Part shown: positions 33,773-43,026 of the stretch, piece after piece
How positions within the stretch are numbered: the first letter of the stretch is position 1
Layout of the letters: each line of letters begins with the position of its first letter
Assembly (NCBI RefSeq): GCF_030122805.1
Contig: NZ_CP126080.1
Location: forward strand, 1,059,001-1,123,000
DNA from: Mesobacillus sp. AQ2
GTDB taxonomy: Bacteria > Bacillota > Bacilli > Bacillales > Cytobacillaceae
Length of the DNA: 64,000 bases
Reading direction: 5' to 3'
The notes under the pieces: model-generated
What the model was told of the DNA's origin: nothing
What the model saw: the letters and a program-made list of their open reading frames with translations, nothing else
The model's database searches: none
Made by a program: the position numbers and the translations under genes

Positions 33773-33925
33773 AATACTCCTTGAAAAATAGGTAGTTTTG
33801 ATTATATTGCCCCTTTTATTACAAAAAATGTTCCATATGGGAGTTTTGTAAATAGTTAGGGGAAAACTTGAAAAGTCGCGGGGGAGGAACCAATATCAAT
33901 CTGGATATTATCAGAGCAGGTAATT

Positions 33926-34070
33926 TTTATTGGCGAAAAAGCTATTTTATTGGCGGAGTTCACAATTTTATTGGCGAAAATATATTTTTATTGGCGAAAT
34001 CACCTGAATTATTGGCTAAAATGAAAATTTATTGGCGAACTGGTAATTTTGAAGGTTTTTTTCCAGTTCG
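33926..34070. repeat. Second TTTATTGGCG array, 20/21-bp phased (array 3)
   Basis: The gap 33773-34077 contains TTTATTGGCG motifs starting at 33926, 33946, 33967, 33987, 34008 (variant TTATTGGCT) and 34028, spaced 20, 21, 20, 21, 20. The dimer TTTATTGGCGGAGTTCACAA is identical to one in the array at 24239. The last motif reads ATTGGCGAACTGG and is mirrored by CCAGTTCGCCAAT at 34063-34075, forming a terminal 13-bp hairpin. On the minus strand it lies 3' of the DUF4097 gene. Confidence 0.9.
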
Positions 34071-34077
34071 CCAATGG

Positions 34078-34941
34078 TTACTTTATTTTGAGATTCCCGC
34101 TTGAAACATCGGCGTTGATTTGGTATTTCCCGCTTCCGTATTTCCCGTAAATTCGGTTTTTGGATGCCTCTTTATTTTTTAGCGGAAAATCGCTTGATAG
34201 GTTGCCGCTGCTTATTTTTCCATTCAGAGTAAAATCTGCTTCATCAGGCAAATCCAATTCGATATAACCAGAACTGACGTTCAAGTCAACATCATCGATT
34301 AACTTGTTCATCTGGATTTCCAACTCTCCCGATGAGACATTCCCGTCAAGCTTGCCGGTAAAATTTTTGACCTGGACGCTTCCGGAACTGACATCAAATG
34401 AACTTTTACTGGCATCAATCGAATTCATGTTAACCTCACCTGATGAACTCTGATGCTCCAAATTTCCAACAACGAAATTTTCCAGGTTCATGCTGCCTGA
34501 ACCAATATTGATTGCCAGGTTTCTCAGTTTCACAGGCTGGTCGGCTGATTTACCTATGAAATCGATTTTTCCGGAGCCGAGCTCAATGTCCATATCCTTG
34601 TCAAAATGATCCGGGATATAGACGGTGAGTGATGTCCTGTCCATCTCAAACCAATTGAACCAGAAGAATCCTCTTCGCTTAACACATACCTGTATTTCAT
34701 CCCCATGGCGCTTGACTTTTACCGAGCCTTTGCCTTCAAGTTCAGCGTGCACATCATCACGGTCCTCTGGCACAATCTTCGTCGCGACACTGGAAACATC
34801 AATCGAGATCTTTTCCGTACCATTGCTCACCTTCACTGAGTCTTTTGCTCTGGCAAAGTTCAGTCCATCCCCGTCAAACAGATAATTCCACCCGATATAA
34901 GCCCCGGTAATCACAAGGAAAATAACTAAAATCCGCTTCAT
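34078..34941 (-). CDS. DUF4097 beta-strand-repeat protein (LiaG-like)
   Basis: A 287-residue membrane-anchored protein: one N-terminal helix (ILVIFLVITGAYIGWNYLF) and a long repetitive beta-helix of short turns such as IGSGSMNLENF, VSSGSVQVKNF, VSSGELEIQ and VSSGYIELDLP, about one SSG turn per 20 residues. Length and layout match B. subtilis LiaG. In Bacilli such proteins belong to cell-envelope stress loci (liaIHGFSR), but no lia genes are linked here, so its role is open. Its stop overlaps the edge of the TTTATTGGCG array hairpin. Confidence 0.82.
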   Translation of the reverse strand: MKRILVIFLVITGAYIGWNYLFDGDGLNFARAKDSVKVSNGTEKISIDVSSVATKIVPEDRDDVHAELEGKGSVKVKRHGDEIQVCVKRRGFFWFNWFEMDRTSLTVYIPDHFDKDMDIELGSGKIDFIGKSADQPVKLRNLAINIGSGSMNLENFVVGNLEHQSSSGEVNMNSIDASKSSFDVSSGSVQVKNFTGKLDGNVSSGELEIQMNKLIDDVDLNVSSGYIELDLPDEADFTLNGKISSGNLSSDFPLKNKEASKNRIYGKYGSGKYQINADVSSGNLKIK

Positions 34942-35068
34942 TTATAAAATCTCCCTTCCAACTCTTTCTATATTCAGAATAAGGTAAATCATTCCTCTTC
35001 CCAATGCACCACGGATTTAAATCCAGATGGGACCTGAGACTGATTTCGGTGTAGATAGTTCATGAAAA

Positions 35069-35102
35069 AAGCCAGATTCCTTTTGATTTGGGAATCTGGC
35101 TT
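35069..35102 (-). terminator. Terminator of pepT
   Basis: AAGCCAGATTCC (35069-35080) pairs with GGAATCTGGCTT (35091-35102), with a T run on the minus strand. Confidence 0.92.
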
Positions 35103-35116
35103 CATGATGTTAGTGA

Positions 35117-36349
35117 TTAAGCTTTTGCTTCAAAAAGCTTTACGATTTCTACGATGGTTTCAACAGATTTAAGCATGTTATCCACAGAGACATATTCGAA
35201 TCTTCCGTGGAAATTCTCTCCGCCGGTAAAAATATTCGGTGTCGGCAATCCCATATAGCTTAGCTGAGAGCCGTCAGTGCCGCCGCGGATTGGTTTGACG
35301 ATTGGCTTGATGCCGAGGTTTTCCATTGCTTCATAGGCGATGTCGACAATTTCTTTTACTGGCTCGATTTTATCCTTCATGTTGTAGTACTGGTCGTTCA
35401 TTTCAAGTTCAACCCGGGTTTCGCCGTATGTAAGCCTTAGTTCATTGGTGATTTTCTGCATCAATTCCTTGCGTGCCTGGAAGCTGTCACGGTCAAAATC
35501 ACGGATGATGTAGCTCAGCGTCGTCTCCTCGACATCCCCATTAATCGAGCTCAGGTGGAAGAAGCCTTCATATCCTTCTGTATGCTCAGGCGCTTCTTCG
35601 GCAGGAAGCTTGCTGTTAAATTCCATCGCGATTTTGGCGGAGTTCACCATTTTGCCCTTTGCTGTTCCGGGGTGGACGTTCTTTCCTTTAAAAGTCACCT
35701 TGGCGCCGGCTGCGTTAAAGCTTTCATACTCCAGCTCGCCAAGCGGGCCGCCATCAACGGTGTAGGCGAATTTTGCATTGAATGCTTTTACATCAAACTT
35801 ATGAGGGCCTCTGCCAATCTCTTCATCCGGGGTGAAAGCAACACGGATTTTACCATGCCTGATTTCAGGGTGCTTGATCAAATAAGCCATCGCCGTCATG
35901 ATTTCGGCAATCCCTGCTTTGTTGTCAGCACCGAGAAGAGTCGTTCCATCGGTCGTAATCAATGTATGGCCTTTATATTGAGGCAGTTCAGGGAAATCCG
36001 CTGGCGACAGGATGATATTCTGCTCCTTATTCAGGATGATCTGATTGCCATCGAAGTCTTCGACAACCTGCGGGTTGACATTTTTGCCTGTAAAATCAGT
36101 TGCCGTATCGACGTGGGCAAGGAACCCGATCGTTGGGACTTCCTTATCGGTATTTGCAGGAAGTGTTGCCATCACATAACCGTTTTCATCAATCGTGACT
36201 TCCTCCATGCCAATCGATTTTAGTTCCTCGACAAGCATATTGGCAAGGGTGAGCTGGCCTTCGGTCGATGGAGTTTTCTCGCTGTTTTCATTGGACTGTG
36301 TGTCGATTTTGACATAAGAGGTGAATCTTTCGATTATCTCGTTTTTCAT
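35117..36349 (-). CDS. pepT: Peptidase T (tripeptidase)
   Basis: A 410-residue M20B metallopeptidase that removes the N-terminal residue of tripeptides in the cytoplasm. Zinc ligands and catalytic residues are seen in [12 protein letters not shown] (His, Asp), [10 protein letters not shown] (bridging Asp), [10 protein letters not shown] (general-base Glu), YTVDGG and the C-terminal [13 protein letters not shown]is. The start is ATG 36349, 9 nt after GGGAG; the ATG at 36358 is too close. [19 protein letters not shown] matches the family N-terminus. Confidence 0.96.
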   Translation of the reverse strand: MKNEIIERFTSYVKIDTQSNENSEKTPSTEGQLTLANMLVEELKSIGMEEVTIDENGYVMATLPANTDKEVPTIGFLAHVDTATDFTGKNVNPQVVEDFDGNQIILNKEQNIILSPADFPELPQYKGHTLITTDGTTLLGADNKAGIAEIMTAMAYLIKHPEIRHGKIRVAFTPDEEIGRGPHKFDVKAFNAKFAYTVDGGPLGELEYESFNAAGAKVTFKGKNVHPGTAKGKMVNSAKIAMEFNSKLPAEEAPEHTEGYEGFFHLSSINGDVEETTLSYIIRDFDRDSFQARKELMQKITNELRLTYGETRVELEMNDQYYNMKDKIEPVKEIVDIAYEAMENLGIKPIVKPIRGGTDGSQLSYMGLPTPNIFTGGENFHGRFEYVSVDNMLKSVETIVEIVKLFEAKA

Positions 36350-36482
36350 TGCTTTCATCTCCCATTCATATGTATATTTTCATATTAGCATAGATGATCA
36401 AGAAGACCATTTTAAAAAGAATGAAAATTCCATTTTTTGTATCATGTTTATTGTATAATGAAAGTAAAGGAGGCTGGACAGT

Positions 36483-36620
36483 ATGGGGTATTTTTTCACG
36501 TTCATAGTGCTGTTTGTCGTGTTTTATCTGATTTTCAAGATAATCCGCTCCGGTAATTTGCCAAGCAATCATTACACTCCATTTGACGATTTAACCGAAG
36601 GGAAAAAGAAAGATGATTGA
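36483..36620 (+). CDS. 45-aa membrane microprotein
   Basis: A 45-residue protein with one N-terminal membrane helix (YFFTFIVLFVVFYLIFKII) and a hydrophilic tail (RSGNLPSNHYTPFDDLTEGK). AAAGGAGG lies 9 nt upstream of the ATG, with TATAAT about 24 nt upstream. Its stop overlaps the start of the next microprotein (ATGATTGA), which shows translational coupling. No family is recognised. Confidence 0.78.
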   Translation: MGYFFTFIVLFVVFYLIFKIIRSGNLPSNHYTPFDDLTEGKKKDD

Positions 36621-36768
36621 TCTTGGCGTCATCATTGTTTTGCTGCTGTCACTCTGGTCGATAACGATTACACTGCAAAAATTAACTGCAAGTATCATCC
36701 AAAAGCAGGACCAGCAGCTTAGTCTACTGGAAGAAATCAAAGAAGAACTGAAAAATAGCAGAATATGA
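36613..36768 (+). CDS. 51-aa membrane microprotein, overlapping the previous gene
   Basis: A 51-residue protein with an N-terminal membrane helix (DLGVIIVLLLSLWSITITL) and an amphipathic, coiled-coil-like tail (KQDQQLSLLEEIKEELKNSR). It starts 8 nt before the stop of the 45-aa gene, with the AAAAAGAAAG of that gene as a weak ribosome site. The pair probably forms a small membrane complex. The function is unknown. Confidence 0.75.
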   Translation: MIDLGVIIVLLLSLWSITITLQKLTASIIQKQDQQLSLLEEIKEELKNSRI

Positions 36769-36831
36769 ACTTTTTACTTTACATATATAGGAGATAAGGC
36801 TAGGATAAAGACAATTGAATATTCGATTTAC

Positions 36832-36924
36832 TACTAGGGGTGCCCTGCTGCGGGCTGAGAGGAAGACGCTAAGTCTTTTAACCCTTCGGACCTGATCTGG
36901 GTAATACCAGCGTAGGAAAGTAGT
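36832..36924 (+). ncRNA. TPP riboswitch (THI element)
   Basis: The sequence has the hallmark THI-box parts in order: GGGGTGCCC, CTGAGAG at 36855-36861, a variable P3 stem (GAAGACGCTAAGTCTTTT), ACCCTTCGGACCTGATCTGG and GTAATACCAGCGTAGGAA. It lies upstream of an SDR and four thiamine genes. Thiamine pyrophosphate binding would favour the downstream terminator and switch the operon off. Confidence 0.97.
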
Positions 36925-36952
36925 GTGAGAGAAATTTTCTTACTTTGCTTTT

Positions 36953-36986
36953 AAGCCAGGTCCATTATATATGGATCTGGCTTTTT
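36953..36986 (+). terminator. Riboswitch-controlled terminator
   Basis: AAGCCAGGTCCAT (36953-36965) pairs with ATGGATCTGGCTT (36971-36983), with one G-T pair, followed by TTT. It ends 24 nt before the first gene and is the expression platform of the TPP riboswitch. Confidence 0.9.
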
Positions 36987-37009
36987 ATATTTTAAGGAGG
37001 TTGACACAA

Positions 37010-37771
37010 ATGGAGTTAAAAGATCAAGTAGTTTTAATAACTGGAGGAAGCCGTGGCCTTGGTGCAGAAACGGTCAAAGCTTTTGCAAGGGAAGGTGCAA
37101 AAGTTGTCATCAACTATTTTCAGAATGAAGAAAAGGCAAAGGCTCTGACAGAGACCATTGGCGAAAATGCCCTTGCTCTCAGGGCGGATGTGCGTGATCC
37201 TGCACAGGTCAAAAGCATGTTCAGGTTGGCAAAAGAACATTTTGGGACACCGATTACGACCATCGTCAATAATGCACTGGTCAATTTCAAGTTTGATCCT
37301 GTGGCGAATAAGGATGCTTTTGCAGTAGGCTGGGAGGATTACCAACAGCAGCTTGAAGGAGCTGTCCGCGGTTCATTGAATACCATCCAGGCGGGATTGC
37401 CAAATATGAAAGAAAAGAAGTTTGGCAGAATCATCAATATTGGCACGAACCTCTTCCAGAATCCGGTTGTCGCCTACCATGACTACACAACAAGCAAGGC
37501 TGCGCTGCTGGGATTCACAAGGAATATGGCGATTGATCTTGGAAAGTATGGCATTACCGTCAATATGGTTTCGGGAGGACTGCTAAAAATGACCGACGCA
37601 AGCTCAGCTACTTCTGAGGAAGTATTCCAGCTAATCGAATCGTCCACACCTCTTAGAAAAGTCACCGATCCCGCAGAAGTTGCAGACTCAATTTTGTTCT
37701 TCGCCTCACCATGGGCGCGTGCAGTTACCGGACAAAATATGGTCGTAGACGGCGGCCTGGTGATGGATTAA
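37010..37771 (+). CDS. SDR family oxidoreductase in the TPP-riboswitch operon
   Basis: A 253-residue short-chain dehydrogenase, FabG-like: NAD(P) motif TGGSRGLGAET (residues 12-22), NNALVN, active-site Ser region INIGTNLF and the Tyr-Lys pair in DYTTSKAAL. The ATG at 37010 follows AAGGAGG by 9 nt. It is the first gene after the TPP riboswitch, ahead of thiM, thiD, thiE and thiW, so it is thiamine-regulated. Which substrate it acts on is unknown; a role in handling a thiazole or pyrimidine precursor is a guess. Confidence 0.9.
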   Translation: MELKDQVVLITGGSRGLGAETVKAFAREGAKVVINYFQNEEKAKALTETIGENALALRADVRDPAQVKSMFRLAKEHFGTPITTIVNNALVNFKFDPVANKDAFAVGWEDYQQQLEGAVRGSLNTIQAGLPNMKEKKFGRIINIGTNLFQNPVVAYHDYTTSKAALLGFTRNMAIDLGKYGITVNMVSGGLLKMTDASSATSEEVFQLIESSTPLRKVTDPAEVADSILFFASPWARAVTGQNMVVDGGLVMD

Positions 37772-37830
37772 GGAGAAGGAATTGAGGTCGCAGATGGCGG
37801 TCTGAGGATGGATGAAGGAGGAATTGGAAT
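37742..37830 (+). repeat. Imperfect 45-bp duplication at the SDR/thiM junction
   Basis: The end of the SDR gene (GTCGTAGACGGCGGCCTGGT... from 37742) is repeated imperfectly from 37787 (GTCGCAGATGGCGGTCTGAG...), including the GATGGAT and AAGGAG parts. The second copy gives thiM its AAGGAGG site. Confidence 0.75.
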
Positions 37831-38638
37831 GGAAAAACGAGAGATTGCTGGTTTGCTGGAGAAGGTCCGCAGAGAGAATCCACTTGTACATAACATCACG
37901 AATGTTGTGGTCACGAATTTTACGGCCAATGGGCTGCTGGCTCTTGGTGCATCTCCAGTGATGGCCTATGCACAAGAGGAAGTTGCCGAAATGGCAAGCA
38001 TAGCGGGCAGCCTTGTGCTGAATATTGGTACGTTGAGGCCACAAGTCGTCGAATCCATGTCGATTGCCGGTAAAGCGGCAAATGAGCATGGAGTTCCAGT
38101 CATTCTTGATCCGGTTGGTGCCGGGGCGACTGCTTATCGCACGGAAACTGCAATAAGGCTGATGGACGAACTGGAGATTTCGGTCATCAGAGGAAATGCC
38201 GCGGAAATTGCCAATGTAGCAGGGGAAGTCTGGAACATACGGGGTGTTGACGCAGGGGATTCAGATGGGGATGTGATCGAGCTGGCAGAATCCGCTGCCC
38301 AAAAATTGAACACAATTGTGGCACTGACAGGGAAAGAAGACGTTATTACAGATGGGAAATCTACGTTTGTCGTCAGAAATGGACACCCAATCCTTACGAA
38401 GGTAACCGGTGCTGGATGTCTGCTGACCTCAGTAATCGGGGCATTCACAGCAGTGGAAAAGGATTTTTTGAAAGCAGCAACTGCTGCATTGAGCATTTAC
38501 GGAGTGGCAGCCGAAGTTGCCGCTGACAAAAGTGCCTTGCAGGGACCAGGGAGTTTTCAAGTGGAGTTCCTGAACCAGCTCTACCATTTGGATGCTGAGG
38601 AAATCTACAATAAAAGTTCTTTCGAAAAATGGAGGTAA
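37829..38638 (+). CDS. thiM: Hydroxyethylthiazole kinase
   Basis: A 269-residue ribokinase-like enzyme that phosphorylates 4-methyl-5-hydroxyethylthiazole in thiamine salvage. Motifs seen: [29 protein letters not shown] near the N-terminus, [24 protein letters not shown] and the catalytic [17 protein letters not shown]. The ATG follows AAGGAGG by 7 nt. Second gene of the riboswitch operon. Confidence 0.96.
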   Translation: MEKREIAGLLEKVRRENPLVHNITNVVVTNFTANGLLALGASPVMAYAQEEVAEMASIAGSLVLNIGTLRPQVVESMSIAGKAANEHGVPVILDPVGAGATAYRTETAIRLMDELEISVIRGNAAEIANVAGEVWNIRGVDAGDSDGDVIELAESAAQKLNTIVALTGKEDVITDGKSTFVVRNGHPILTKVTGAGCLLTSVIGAFTAVEKDFLKAATAALSIYGVAAEVAADKSALQGPGSFQVEFLNQLYHLDAEEIYNKSSFEKWR

Positions 38639-38643
38639 TGAAT

Positions 38644-39486
38644 ATGAAAAAAGCACTGACAATCGCAGGATCTGACAGCGGCGGCGGAGCCGGAATCCAG
38701 GCTGACCTGAAGACATTCCAGGAACTGAAGGTATTTGGCACATCTGCCCTGACTGCTGTTACCGCGCAAAATACGCTTGGTGTCCAGGGAGTTTTTCCGA
38801 TGAGCCCTGAGGCGGTAGGCGAACAGATCCAATCAGTCGGTGAGGACATTGGAGCGGATGCCCTGAAAACAGGAATGCTTTTTAACGCGGAAATCATACA
38901 AGCGGTCTCGGAAAAAATAAAGCAGTTCGGCTGGGATAAGGTTGTTGTCGATCCTGTCATGATTGCGAAGGGAGGAGCCTCATTGCTCCAGCAGGAGGCT
39001 GTATCGGCCCTGAAAAAACATTTGCTTCCGCTCTGTCACATCATCACCCCGAATATCCCCGAAGCCGAAGTGCTGACAGGCATGTCGATTCGCGGTACGG
39101 ATGAAAAAAAGGAAGCGGCCAAACGAATCCATGCCCTTGGAGCGAAAAATGTAGTGATAAAAGGCGGCCATGATGAGGAAACAAACGAATCTATTGATGT
39201 CCTCTTTGACGGAAAGGAATTTGCTTACTTCTCCACTTCAAGGATTGAAACGAATAACACCCATGGAACAGGCTGTACTTTTTCTGCAGCTATCACAGCA
39301 CAGCTTGCAAAAGGTTCTTCGGTCCATCAAGCGGTTTCGGTGGCTAAGGAGTTCATCCAGGCAGCCATTGCCAACCCGCTGATGATCGGAAATGGACATG
39401 GACATGGGCCGACTAATCACTGGGCCTACAATATGAAAAGAGAAAGCGGGGCCTCCTCATGTCAAGAATCAGTCCTGAAAAGATGA
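38644..39486 (+). CDS. thiD: HMP / HMP-phosphate kinase
   Basis: A 280-residue bifunctional hydroxymethylpyrimidine kinase / phosphomethylpyrimidine kinase. It starts [28 protein letters not shown], contains [25 protein letters not shown] and the catalytic [18 protein letters not shown]. The ATG uses the GGAGG that overlaps the thiM stop. It supplies HMP-PP to ThiE. Its 3' end overlaps the start of thiE by 28 bp. Confidence 0.96.
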   Translation: MKKALTIAGSDSGGGAGIQADLKTFQELKVFGTSALTAVTAQNTLGVQGVFPMSPEAVGEQIQSVGEDIGADALKTGMLFNAEIIQAVSEKIKQFGWDKVVVDPVMIAKGGASLLQQEAVSALKKHLLPLCHIITPNIPEAEVLTGMSIRGTDEKKEAAKRIHALGAKNVVIKGGHDEETNESIDVLFDGKEFAYFSTSRIETNNTHGTGCTFSAAITAQLAKGSSVHQAVSVAKEFIQAAIANPLMIGNGHGHGPTNHWAYNMKRESGASSCQESVLKR

Positions 39487-40115
39487 GAAGCTTGCTGAAG
39501 GTATATTTTATCGCCGGCAGCACGAATTGTTTACAGGATCCCGTTACTGTGCTTGAAGCAGCGATTCGCGGAGGGATCACGATTTTTCAATACCGTGAAA
39601 AAGGAGAAGGAAGTCTTTGTGATTTGGAAGAGCAGAAGCTTGGCAAAAGACTGCGAAAGATTTGCAAGGAGAACGACATCCCGTTCATTGTGAATGATGA
39701 TATTGAATTGGCGTTGGAGCTTGATGCAGATGGTGTCCATATCGGCCAGGAAGATGAGGATGCCGCACAGGTCCGCAGAAAAATTGGCGATAGGATTCTT
39801 GGAGTTTCTGTACACAACCTGGAAGAAGCGGAAAAAGCAAAGCAAGCTGGGGCTGATTATTTCGGTGTCGGTCCGGTTTTTCCAACGGCGACAAAGACAG
39901 ATACAAGAGCTGTCCAGGGAGCAGCCATGATTGAAGAATTAAAAGACTTTGGCGTACCGATTGTTGGAATCGGCGGGATCAATGCGGATAATGCAGAGCT
40001 TGTCATGACTGCCGGGGCTGATGGTGTATCTGTGATTACAGCGATCAGCCAGGCAGAAGACGTCAAGGAAGCTGCAGCAAGGTTAAGAGATAAGATCCAA
40101 GGAGGTAAAATATGA
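39459..40115 (+). CDS. thiE: Thiamine phosphate synthase
   Basis: A 218-residue TIM-barrel enzyme joining HMP-PP and thiazole phosphate to thiamine phosphate. Motifs: FQYREKGEG, IVNDDIELALELDADGVHIGQED, GVSVHNLEEA, DYFGVGPVFPTATKTD and IVGIGGINADNA. The start aligns with the B. subtilis N-terminus (MxRIS) at 39459, inside the end of thiD, and has only a weak ribosome site, so coupling to thiD is likely. Confidence 0.96.
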   Translation: MSRISPEKMRSLLKVYFIAGSTNCLQDPVTVLEAAIRGGITIFQYREKGEGSLCDLEEQKLGKRLRKICKENDIPFIVNDDIELALELDADGVHIGQEDEDAAQVRRKIGDRILGVSVHNLEEAEKAKQAGADYFGVGPVFPTATKTDTRAVQGAAMIEELKDFGVPIVGIGGINADNAELVMTAGADGVSVITAISQAEDVKEAAARLRDKIQGGKI

Positions 40116-40615
40116 GATACACACAAAAGCTTACCCTCACCGCTATGATGATGGCGATTGGTACATTGACGAGCCAAATGCTGTTTATCCCGCTTGGAAT
40201 CGTGAAGGCGTTTCCAGTGCAGCATTTCATCAATGTTTTGTCAGCTGTGCTGCTGGGACCCTATTACGCCGTTGCTCAGGCATTTGGCATTTCTTTGCTC
40301 AGGAATTTAATGGGCACCGGATCGGTCTTTGCGTTTCCTGGCAGCATGATCGGCGCTCTTCTGGCTGCATATCTGTATAAAAAGACGAAGAGAATGGAAT
40401 TTGCCTTTGCAGGGGAAGTTGTAGGCACAGGAATCATTGGTGCGGTTGCCAGTTATCCAATTGCAACATTGTTCCTTGGAAAAGAAGCCGCGTTGTTTGG
40501 TATGGTTCCGGCATTTTTCGCGAGTTCATTGGCGGGTGCAGCTATAGGCTTCGTGATTCTGAAAATCTTTATGAAGAATGCTGCGGGAAGACTGGAGATG
40601 AGCAATAGAACCTAG
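40112..40615 (+). CDS. thiW: ThiW-type ECF transporter S component
   Basis: A 167-residue membrane protein with about five helices, typical of the ThiW substrate-binding (S) subunit of energy-coupling-factor transporters, predicted to import the thiazole moiety. KAFPVQHFINVLSAVLLGPYYAVAQAF and LRNLMGTGSVFAFPGSMIGALLAAYLY are conserved ThiW segments. AAGGAGG precedes the ATG, which overlaps the thiE stop. Thiazole import fits the thiM-thiD-thiE salvage set. The shared A/T energising subunits are encoded elsewhere. Confidence 0.93.
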   Translation: MRYTQKLTLTAMMMAIGTLTSQMLFIPLGIVKAFPVQHFINVLSAVLLGPYYAVAQAFGISLLRNLMGTGSVFAFPGSMIGALLAAYLYKKTKRMEFAFAGEVVGTGIIGAVASYPIATLFLGKEAALFGMVPAFFASSLAGAAIGFVILKIFMKNAAGRLEMSNRT

Positions 40616-40718
40616 TCTGGAAATGATTTCAACCTGCTGCCTTTAGCTGGAAATGGGGGAAGTTCTGCTATATGATGTTAAATAGAATCATATACTCCAG
40701 CTGAAAAGGGTGACATTT

Positions 40719-41333
40719 TTGAACAAAGAGAACAAGCTTGGATTGGTAGTGGACGTAGAGACAACCGGACTGGGCCCGGATTCGGATGAAATCATAGAAT
40801 TGGCTTTGAAGCTTTTTTCCTTTGATGAGGAATCAGGAGAAATAATCGATATTCTTGAAGAAGATTCTTATTTAAGGGAACCCCTGTCGACAACCGCACA
40901 AAGAAATTATGACAGGGCCTATCGGATTCATGGAATTCATTATGATATGGTACGCGGCAAAACATTTTACGATGAAAAAATCATGGAATACTTCAATCGC
41001 ACTGATGCAATTTTTGCCCATAATGCTTCCTTTGACAGAAGCTTCCTTTTTAGGATGTATCCTGAAGTCAATGAGATGCAGTGGTATTGCACGATGAAGA
41101 ATGTGCAATGGAAAAACCACGGATTTCCGAACAGCAAACTGCTGACGCTGCTGCAGGCGCACAACATCTCGAAATTCCAGACCCACAGGGCGATGGATGA
41201 TATTACATATTTGACTGAACTTTTGAAGCAGCAAAATCCAAACGGCGACTATTATTTAAAAGAAGTGCTTGATTACGGCCCGATGCGAAAGTACCAGCCT
41301 GCAGCCAAACAGAGACGCCGGATGTTTTATTAG
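40719..41333 (+). CDS. DnaQ-like DEDDh 3'-5' exonuclease family protein
   Basis: A 204-residue RNase T/DnaQ-fold exonuclease: ExoI LVVDVETTGLGPDSDEIIELAL (D and E), ExoII FAHNASFDRSFLF, ExoIII THRAMDDITYLTELL (H and D). This is the complete DEDDh set. The role could be DNA repair or RNA trimming; it is not the epsilon subunit of the main polymerase. TTG 40719 follows AAAAGGG by 8 nt. It stands alone after the thiamine operon. Confidence 0.9.
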   Translation: MNKENKLGLVVDVETTGLGPDSDEIIELALKLFSFDEESGEIIDILEEDSYLREPLSTTAQRNYDRAYRIHGIHYDMVRGKTFYDEKIMEYFNRTDAIFAHNASFDRSFLFRMYPEVNEMQWYCTMKNVQWKNHGFPNSKLLTLLQAHNISKFQTHRAMDDITYLTELLKQQNPNGDYYLKEVLDYGPMRKYQPAAKQRRRMFY

Positions 41334-41631
41334 GTTTTGTTTTGAAAATAAGATAATGATCATCTGCCTTTTCGACCATGTGCTGGTTGAAAGGGCATTT
41401 TTCATTTTAAGAAAATTTACATATTTTTATAGAGTCCTTTTCATGGTAAAATGGCACAAGGAAATTTTTTAAGAATAGTAATTTTCAAATAAAAGAGGTT
41501 TGAGTTTCTTTTTATTTGTTAATAACAAGTAGGTTAAGATGCCGATTTCAACTACCGAAGGCGTTGGCGGCAACGGAGGGAATTATTATACAAAATATTA
41601 CAATCGAGATTTAGAAACGAGGGAAGACACC

Positions 41632-43023
41632 ATGAAAAAAACACAAGAGAACGAACTGCAGCGGGGGTTGGAGCAGAGGCACATAACACTGATGTCTTTA
41701 GGGGCAGCAATCGGGGTAGGACTGTTCCTGGGATCTGCATCTGCAATAAAGCTGGCAGGTCCGGGAATCCTGCTGGGTTATGCTTTCAGCGGAATGATCA
41801 TGTTCTTTATTATGAGAGCGCTGGGGGAAATGGCAATCCAAAAGCCGGTTGCCGGATCATTCAGCAAATATGCCAGGGATTACCTTGGTCCGCTGGCAGG
41901 GTATATTACTGGCTGGAACTATTGGTTTCTATGGATTGTAACTGGCATGGCGGAAATCACAGCCGTCGGCATTTATATGGAATTCTGGTTTCCAGAAACT
42001 CCACGCTGGATATGGGCGCTAGCTGCCCTGGTGATTATGGCATCAGTCAATTTCCTGGCTGTAAAAGCGTATGGGGAACTTGAATTCTGGTTTGCGTTGA
42101 TTAAAATTGTCACGATTTTAGCGATGATTGTCTCAGGGGCCGGCATGATCATATGGGGAATCGGCAATGGAGGCATTCCAACAGGGATCCAAAATCTATG
42201 GGAGAATGGCGGCTTATTTCCTAACGGGATTAAAGGCGTCCTGTTATCGCTGCAAATGGTCATGTTTGCCTACCTTGGAATTGAGATGATCGGTATTACT
42301 GCTGGTGAAGTCAAGAATCCTGAGAAATCACTTTCCAGAGCGATTGATTCAGTATTCTGGCGCATCCTGATTTTCTATGTCGGGGCATTGTTTGTTATTA
42401 TGTCTATCTTCCCATGGAATGAGATTGGGGAAAAGGGAAGTCCGTTTGTTATCACTTTCGAACAATTAGGAATTCCTGCTGCAGCGGGCATCATCAATTT
42501 CGTAGTATTGACTGCTGCACTATCATCCTGCAATAGCGGAATCTTCAGCACAGGACGAATGCTGTTCAATCTTGCCAACCATGGAGAAGCGCCACAGAAG
42601 TTCAGCAAATTGACTAAGAACGGGGTTCCGGGATTTGCCATTCTCGCCTCGGCTGGCGCATTGCTGATTGGGGTCGCATTGAATTACATTGTCCCGGCAA
42701 AAGTATTTGCCTGGGTGACAAGTATTGCGACGTTTGGGGCAATCTGGACCTGGGCGATCATTCTCCTGTCACAGATTCGTTACCGCAAAAGCCTGGGCAA
42801 AAATGAAGTGGACAAGCTAAAATATAAGCTGCCATTGTTTCCGTTCACTTCCTATTTATCATTGGCGTTCCTGGCTTTTGTAGTCGTACTGATGGCCTTC
42901 AGCCCTGACACAAGAATCGCACTTTTCATAGGGCCTCTGTGGCTGGCGCTTCTAACAGGCTTTTACTTTGCTAAAGGTTTCCATAAAAAAGATCATCAAA
43001 CGAACATTTCAAATGCAGGGTAA
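41632..43023 (+). CDS. Amino acid permease (APC superfamily)
   Basis: A 463-residue, 12-helix amino acid-proton symporter of the AAT/APC type. The helix 1 motif LGAAIGVGLFLGSASAIKLAGPG and the helix 6 segment FAYLGIEMIGITAGEVKNPEKSLSRAI are hallmark. ATG 41632 follows a GAGGGAAG site; the ORF is open back to 41539 but has no site there. The substrate is not certain (alanine, proline and aromatic permeases share this layout). The 298-bp leader (41334-41631) shows no T-box or other riboswitch that I can recognise. Confidence 0.92.
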   Translation: MKKTQENELQRGLEQRHITLMSLGAAIGVGLFLGSASAIKLAGPGILLGYAFSGMIMFFIMRALGEMAIQKPVAGSFSKYARDYLGPLAGYITGWNYWFLWIVTGMAEITAVGIYMEFWFPETPRWIWALAALVIMASVNFLAVKAYGELEFWFALIKIVTILAMIVSGAGMIIWGIGNGGIPTGIQNLWENGGLFPNGIKGVLLSLQMVMFAYLGIEMIGITAGEVKNPEKSLSRAIDSVFWRILIFYVGALFVIMSIFPWNEIGEKGSPFVITFEQLGIPAAAGIINFVVLTAALSSCNSGIFSTGRMLFNLANHGEAPQKFSKLTKNGVPGFAILASAGALLIGVALNYIVPAKVFAWVTSIATFGAIWTWAIILLSQIRYRKSLGKNEVDKLKYKLPLFPFTSYLSLAFLAFVVVLMAFSPDTRIALFIGPLWLALLTGFYFAKGFHKKDHQTNISNAG

Positions 43024-43026
43024 ATT

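Noticed and set aside
41334..41631. T-box or other riboswitch in the permease leader
   Set aside because: No AGGGTGGNACCGCG core, specifier loop or terminator/antiterminator pair could be seen.
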